NCBI GenBank assembly: GCA_958510825.1 | Contig: OY294044.1 | Coordinates: 102,710,893-102,774,892, forward strand | DNA length: 64,000 bases | Direction of reading: 5' to 3' | Source of the DNA: Brachypterus glaber | Taxonomy: Eukaryota > Arthropoda > Insecta > Coleoptera > Kateretidae | Shown here: positions 58,692 to 64,000 of the stretch, in pieces | How the letters are laid out: each line of letters begins with the position of its first letter | Position numbering within the stretch: position 1 is the stretch's first letter | The notes under the pieces: generated by a model | The model's database searches: none | The model's input: only the letters and a program-made list of their open reading frames with translations | Told to the model about the DNA's origin: nothing | Translations under genes and position numbers: made by a program

Positions 58692-58886
58692 ATAATTGGA
58701 GCATCGATACTCTTAGTCGGAGTCTTACTGAAAGTGAAAAATGACGATATCCAAAACTTCATACCGGATAAGTACCATTTGTCATTGCCACCTATCATTT
58801 TAATCGTTATTGGAGGAATAATATTTGTCACTGCCTTCTTTGGATGTTGTGGGGCCATTAAAGAAAATACGTGTATGCTTATTACG
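58692..58886 (+). CDS. Tetraspanin (Tsp42E-like), exon 2
   Basis: After the acceptor TTTCTTTTCAG, 65 codons run in phase 0 to ATTACG before the donor GTAAGA. They encode the second half of TM1 (IIGASILLVGVLL), the small extracellular loop (KVKNDDIQNFIPDKYHLSL), TM2 (PPIILIVIGGIIFVTAFFG) and the tetraspanin signature CCGAxKEN after TM2, then the start of TM3 (CMLIT). The exon break at MIT|FA is a conserved intron position in the CD63/Tsp42E group. The product is a four-pass membrane organiser of surface microdomains. Confidence 0.95.
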
Positions 58887-58978
58887 GTAAGATATTAAAA
58901 ATATTTTTAATAATAAACAAATTTCTAGAATACAAGTATTTTAAAACATTAAAAATAACTAAAAAAATTTAATTTTAG

Positions 58979-59158
58979 TTTGCAATAATTCTTCTAACGT
59001 TGCTGATTATTCAAGTAGCAATTGGTGCTTATGCCTTTTTGCAAGTGGGAGATACACAGGATCTTAAATCATCAGTAAAGCAAATGGTTGAAAAATCCTT
59101 CAATGATTACAATAATACGCAAACAGTTAGAGAAGAATTTGATGTTTTCCAGTCATTC
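58979..59158 (+). CDS. Tetraspanin (Tsp42E-like), exon 3
   Basis: The acceptor TTTAATTTTAG precedes TTTGCAATA. 60 codons end in TCATTC before the donor GTAAGT. The exon completes TM3 (FAIILLTLLIIQVAIGAYAFL) and encodes the first helices of the large extracellular loop (SVKQMVEKSF, REEFDVFQSF). Phase 0 at both ends; intron 2 is only 92 bp. Confidence 0.95.
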
Positions 59159-59303
59159 GTAAGTATCCACTATTTATATATTTTAGTAAAAGAACATTTT
59201 GATATTCTTAGGAAACTAGCTGATTATGGAATGGCTCGTAGAGAAATGTGGCATCAAAGCCAGTGCGCGACCTGTCAAAAGAAAGCCTTGGTTACATGTT
59301 ACA

Positions 59304-59571
59304 TTACATTACATGTTTGTTTAACCTCGTACTATTCTACTTAATTAAGCATCCCCTAAGTCCAGGACTTGTGTGGGCTAGTAGTAGAGGGAACCACCGG
59401 CTTATACTGACTTTCGAACCAGTTTCTAGGGAGTGTCCGTTTCACTTATCGCCTTCGACAAATTTCAATTATTATCAAACTGAAAAAGGCAAATCGGCGC
59501 CAGTGAGAATCGAACTCACGATAGTAGACTTGCTATGCATACGCGCTAGCCACTACGCTATGCCTCCCGAC
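59304..59571 (-). mobile_element. tRNA-derived SINE, copy 2
   Basis: On the - strand: GGGAGGCATAGCGTAGTGGC head with A-box (TAGCGTAGTGG), B-box (GAGTTCGATTC), GGCGCC, then the same body as 19880-20143 ending GAGGTTAAACAAA, then a tail of TGTAATG-like repeats. The anticodon-region lengths differ between the copies. The frame at 59248-59592 is a by-product. Confidence 0.85.
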
Positions 59572-59689
59572 GTTAGATTCAAACTTTCTTAACTTTCTTA
59601 AGTTTTTTAATCCTCTCAACTTCTTAACATAGTACTAAAATTTTTGCAATTTTTTGCATGTCCGTCCGAGGTCTAAAGGCCATACAATT

Positions 59690-60410
59690 TAATAGATCAA
59701 AACCAAACTATAAACTTGCGCTTTTTTTTTAAGATACAATGTTATTTATTGCCACTGATCAGTGATCAATGTCATTTATGACTAGTGATCAATGTCATTT
59801 GTAACCAGTGATCCTAGGATTCCATATCAAAACTACTAGTTCACAAGACATAAATAAACTGGTCCAAAACAATTCAACAAAAAAACGATTTGATAGATCA
59901 AAACCAAACTATATACTTGCGCTTTTTACAATTCTTCATGGGATTTTCCGCCTATTTTTTCGCGGGTTTTCTAGTTTTAAAAGTTTTTTTTCTTTAAGAT
60001 AAAATGTCATTTATTGTCACTGATCAGTGATCAATGTCATTTATGACTAGTGATCAATGTCATTTGTAACCAGTGATCCTAGGATTCCATATCAAAACTA
60101 CTAGTTCACAAGACATAAATAAACTGGTCCAAAACAATTTAACAAAAAACGATTTGATAGATCAAAACCAAACTATAAACTTGCGCTTTTTACAATTCTT
60201 CATGGGATTTTCCGCCTATTTTTTCGCGGGTTTTCTAGTTTTAAACATTTTTTTTTTCTTTTATGTAAAATGTCATTTATTGCCACTGATGAGTGTCATA
60301 ATGACTAGTGATCAATGTCATTTGTAACCAGTGATCCTAGGATTCCATATCAAATCTACTAGTCCACAAGACATAAATAAATTGGTCAAAAAAAATTTAA
60401 CAAAAACCGA
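59690..60410 (+). repeat. 265-bp satellite-like tandem repeat (about 2.7 units)
   Basis: GTGATCCTAGGATTCCATAT starts at 59808, 60073 and 60331 (periods 265 and 258). Each unit also contains GATAGATCAAAACCAAACTA, TTCTTCATGGGATTTTCCGC and internal copies of GTGATCAATGTCATTT. The first and last units are partial. Confidence 0.9.
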
Positions 60411-60724
60411 TTATTAATAAGTTGTCATCAGTTGCCATGATCATGCAAGTGTATCTGAACTTAAATATCTTTAAATTTGATTCGCTAATTTAAAAATATT
60501 TCGATCAGATATAGGTAATAAGTTTAAAATCTGTCATTGTTTATGACTAAAACATGACACCATTCTTTTGTCTTTTAAAAATCATTGGGGTAGTAAATGT
60601 ACTTTATTTTGTATGTAATCTACATTTTGAAATGACAGTAAGTAAAATTGCAAATTGTGTACATGTTATGATTATCATTACAATTATTCATGTTTCATAT
60701 TATAATCATATTATTATACTTTTC

Positions 60725-61030
60725 GCAGCGCCTGCGCTAGAATAGTATAATACGGTAGTTTTGAATTTCCCAAAATCGTCAAAAAAAGTGCTAGACAAAA
60801 AATTCTTGGATACAAATGTGTTCATTAAAAAATGAGAAACTTTGAAAATGTCCGTATGTCCGTCCGTCCGTCTGTCCGATGTTACGTTTTTTGTAGACAC
60901 GATAACTCAAGAATTAATAATCCAATCGACTTAAAATTTTCAGGAAAAATTAAGTTCTGTGAGGAGAAGATCGCTATTGTTTTTGAAACTAATCCCTCCA
61001 AAAGCAAAAAGTTATGGGGTTAAACTTTTT
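60725..61030 (+). repeat. Dispersed repeat family X, copy 4
   Basis: GCAGCGCCTGCGCTAGAATAG start, then GGATACAAATGTG, CCGTCCGTCCGTCTGTCCG, GTAGACACGATAACTCA, AGTTCTGTGAGGAGAAGATC and GTTATGGGGTTAAAC. The inverted copy is at 27297-27592. The ORFs on both strands arise from the repeat. Confidence 0.75.
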
Positions 61031-61360
61031 TTTTAAATAAAAATCATCATCAAATCATTTTTAACAAATCAATTTTTTTCACGTTTCGCAAAAAGAAAAT
61101 ACAAACAAAAAACATTTTTGAAATTTTTTTTTAGTTTTTTTTTTGTTTTCGAAAAAGGAAATAAAAAAAAATCAATTTTTTTTAAGTTAAAAAAAAAAGA
61201 TCTTATTAAAAATAAATTAATTTTTTTTTTAACTTTTTTAATTTTTTCGTTTTTCGCAAAAAGAAAAAAAATGAAAAAATAAAAAAATAATAAAAATTTT
61301 ATTTTTTTTATCTTTTATTTTATTTTTTCAAGTATTTGGGAAAATACTGTGAATAGTATA

Positions 61361-62369
61361 CAGGGTGTTCCGTGAGGAAAGGGAAAAATTTAAAGGATGT
61401 GTTCTAGAGGTCAAAATAAGAAAAAAGTCACCATAAACATATTTCCAAAAACGACTCGTAGGGGAACTACGCCCCTTCAAAAGCCGTACCAAAAATTCGA
61501 TTTTTAATTAATAACTTAGGAACTCTTTGTGTTAGAGCAACAAGGTTTTGCATGTGATCTATTCTTACTAAGGCCTATCAGCCAATGGTATTTGCATGTA
61601 GTTACTTAAACCAGGGGCGTGCGAGATGAGGGGTGTTATCACTTTTTTGCCATAAACTTTTTCTGTTTAATTTTTTTGTGGGTTTTAGTATTCCTCAAGT
61701 AAAAACATATTAAAAAGTTACCCTTGCTGTAATACTTTAGGATCAACCGTTTTCGAGAAAAATACAATTAAAGGCAAAATTACAAGTTTCGATAACCAAA
61801 AATTAAACGCTAAAATTTAAAAAACCAAAATTAAAGGGTCATGGTACCTTTAAAAACGATTTTTGGACCTAAATGTATAATACTTTTTTTCTTAGGTTTT
61901 TATGTAAAATCTTGGTTTTTAACATTTTAGTGTTTAGTTTTTGGTTCTAGAAAGGTGTAATTTTTCCTTGAATTGTATTTTTCTCGAAAACTGTTAATCC
62001 TGTTGTATTACAACAAGAGTACCTTTTTAATTTGTTTATATCTTAGTAATAGTATTCTAAAAATAAACCCACAAAAAAATTAAGCAGAATCAAGTTTGGG
62101 GCAAAACATTAAGATAAGACCCCCATTACGGACGCCCCTGGTTAAAGTAACTACATGCAAATACCATTGGTTGATGGGCCTTGTTAAACATAGATCACAA
62201 GCTAAACCTCGATGCTATAACACAAAGGGTTTCTACGTTATTAATAAAAAAAATTTGGTAACCCTTTTGAAGGGGCGTTTTTGGACATATGTTTATGGGA
62301 ATTCTTTTTCTTATTTTGACCTCTAGAACACATCCTTAAAATATTTCCCTTTCCTCACGGAACACCCTG
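61361..62369. mobile_element. Shared-core foldback family, copy 4 (1009 bp, mariner-like ends)
   Basis: CAGGGTGTTCCGTGAGGAAA and TTTCCTCACGGAACACCCTG enclose near-complete arms (TGTTCTAGAGGTCAAAATAAG; AACCAGGGGCGTGCGAGATG / ACGGACGCCCCTGGTT; ACCCTTGCTGTAATAC / GTATTACAACAAGAGTACC). TA precedes (61359-61360) and TG, an altered TA, follows. The empty site exists at 36240-36270. No transposase. Confidence 0.9.
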
Positions 62370-62565
62370 TGTAATGGAATGCGTAGCATTGCATATCTTC
62401 ACGGCTAGTTATCATAATATGGTACATAAATGGTTGAAAAAAAAATGCCTAATTTTAAGTTTTTTAGTTAAAATAAATTAAGAAAAAAGTTTGAAAAATT
62501 ACTGTCCTCGCAATGTGGGTATTATAATAATAAAAAAATCAAAATAAGGGTTATATTTATTTTAG

Positions 62566-62769
62566 ATGCAATGTTGTGGCGTAAACGGCCCTAGTGATTG
62601 GAAATGGCAGAATTATCAATTACCAAATTCTTGCTGCAACAGCGGCAAGCAATGTACGACCAAATCGGAGGATTGTTATACCAACGGTTGTGCCGACAGT
62701 GCGTACAAATGGTTCAAAAGTGGCTTGGATCTTTTAGGAATATTGGCTATTACCATAGCCACGATAGAG
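62566..62769 (+). CDS. Tetraspanin (Tsp42E-like), exon 4
   Basis: The acceptor TTATTTTAG precedes ATGCAATGTTGTGGC. 68 codons end in ATAGAG before the donor GTAGGT. It encodes the core of the large extracellular loop: the CCG motif (MQCCGVNGPSDW), PNSCC, and further Cys in KQC, EDC and NGC that would form its disulphides. The start of TM4 follows (LLGILAITIATIE). The phase is 0. In tetraspanins one short exon with the rest of TM4 and the C-tail should follow, and I do not find it before 64000. Confidence 0.95.
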
Positions 62770-64000
62770 GTAGGTCTAGAGAGTATGAGCTATAAATAGC
62801 TCATACAATGTCCCAGGAACTTTGAGTGCGTATTAAAATAACTCCACCTTGTCTCACACTGTAAAAAATGGGGATAAACTTAGAGAGTAATATTAAGATT
62901 AAATTACAGGGTGGCCGGAAACTTTTTAAACCGTTAAAACTTGTTTGCCTTTTGACCGATCTATACCAAATTTAAAATGAATATACTAAAAACATGAAGG
63001 ATTTGGAAGATAGTTTTATTTACTTAAAATATTATTATATTGTTCAGTAATTAAGCTTTTTCCGAAGGGGTTGCTTTAAAGCTTTGGGGATTAGAGCAAA
63101 ATGTATAATATGATAACTTTCCTACCTCACTATGTTCAGTGATCTTTCTTGAATAAATGAGTATGTTTAAATTTTAATTTAAAATAGTAGTTAATTTTTT
63201 ATTCATATTTTTCCGAAAGGTTACAAATTGCAATAATTTATTTTTAAATGTAAAAAAACTGATTCAGTAGGCGTGTTATTTATCTGAAATCTCTCAAAAA
63301 TAATCTTGTAGTTTAAAAAGTATACAAAATGACCAAAAATCTCAAAAAATGTGGAATTGCTTTAAAAACAAAGGGGAAAATGTTAAAGCTGAATTCTAGA
63401 TGGGTATTATAAGAAATGAGTATTAAATAACACAAAAATTGTAAATGACGCGTCATGACGTACGGAAATTCGAAAATTGTTCTAGGTACATGTAACATGA
63501 GAAATAAAAAAATCGCTAAAATAAAATAAGATTTAATTATTTGTAAACGAAGAAAGAATTTAAAGAAGAAATATGGTTTTATTACAAATTTATTAATTTA
63601 TTACAAACCTAGTCCAAACCCTTGTAGATAACAAACGCTTTAATATAATGTAATAAATTTTTGAGAATATTTGCCTTAACTATTTCTTCTTTGGATGCCC
63701 TATTTACTTTTGGATATTCAAAAGTCAATTTTGTCGACTTTTTGCCAAAAACGCACCAAATATTTTGAAAACACGACATCGCAATGCTCTCGAACGGATT
63801 GAAATATCGGCTTCTCACACATTCCTGAAGGCAAAATGGGTTTCAAACTAAAAGCACCTTTTGAAAATTTGCATACAGTTATTTTACCTTAGTATATAAC
63901 TAACCATTTTTAGCAAAATCAATACCTTGTCCGTTTCTTAAATAATGGTAAAATTCCTCAGCAGACTCTTATATTGCTAGTAGAATTTCACTAATCTTAT
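62770..64000. other. Tetraspanin intron 4 (start); no gene seen
   Basis: The donor GTAGGT opens the intron. ACAGGGTGGCCGGAAAC at 62907-62923 is a possible solo mariner-like end. The antisense frame at 63609-63818 is not recognisable. No last-exon candidate with a TM4 tail was found. Confidence 0.5.

Larger units (their letters stand above)
59159..62565 (+). other. Tetraspanin intron 3 (about 3.4 kb)
   Basis: Bounded by GTAAGT (59159) and TTATTTTAG (62565). It contains a SINE, a 265-bp satellite, family X copy 4, poly(A)/poly(T) low complexity (61030-61330) and a 1-kb foldback. No other gene seen. Confidence 0.9.

Noticed and set aside
59808..60327. Two near-identical ORFs (MILGFHIKTT...)
   Set aside because: They are the same frame in successive units of the 265-bp tandem repeat and diverge by frameshift.
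62598..62795. 65-codon ORF overlapping exon 4
   Set aside because: It is a shadow frame. The overlapping frame has the CCG motif, transmembrane start and splice sites.
63609..63818. 69-codon antisense ORF
   Set aside because: No domain recognised, and neighbouring frames look equally plausible. It may be transposase debris but this is not supportable.

Overview
The window looks like a piece of an AT-rich, repeat-packed insect genome. Three things point there: one spliced host gene of the insect Tsp42E-like tetraspanin type, two Ty3/gypsy LTR retrotransposons, and many mariner-, PIF/Harbinger- and piggyBac-like non-autonomous DNA transposons. A beetle is a reasonable guess from the repeat style, but the sequence alone does not fix the order.

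Positions 1-14651 hold a retrotransposon inside a retrotransposon. Element A (192-11361, + strand) is complete: two 2304-bp LTRs in which I found one difference, a PBS, a long leader, one intact 1600-codon gag-pol frame, a long 3' non-coding tract with an internal poly(A), and a PPT. It sits in the pol gene of element B (- strand; 5' LTR about 14404-14651, gag 14214-13177, pol 12994-11362 continuing at 191-1), with a CTTT/ACTTT target duplication. Element B resembles the 17.6/297 group and abuts a (TA)n tract.

Positions 14652-29600 show no intact gene. They hold long palindromic (foldback) elements, MITEs, a degraded TE-associated cysteine-rich ORF (17120-17460), a 417-bp tandem duplication with a tRNA-derived SINE in one copy only (19665-20769), and a dimeric tandem array (26106-27245).

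Positions 29842-62769 carry the host gene on the + strand: tetraspanin exon 1 (29842-29901), exon 2 (58692-58886), exon 3 (58979-59158) and exon 4 (62566-62769). All junctions are phase 0 and the final exon lies beyond the window. Intron 1 is about 28.8 kb, largely filled with foldback elements, some inserted in one another. Intron 3 holds a SINE, a 265-bp satellite and a 1-kb foldback. Several insertions can be read against an empty site within the same window, which gives direct evidence for TA, TTA, TAA and TTAA target duplications.

No rRNA, functional tRNA or CRISPR array was seen. The main novelty is the density, nesting and family structure of the near-full-length palindromic elements.
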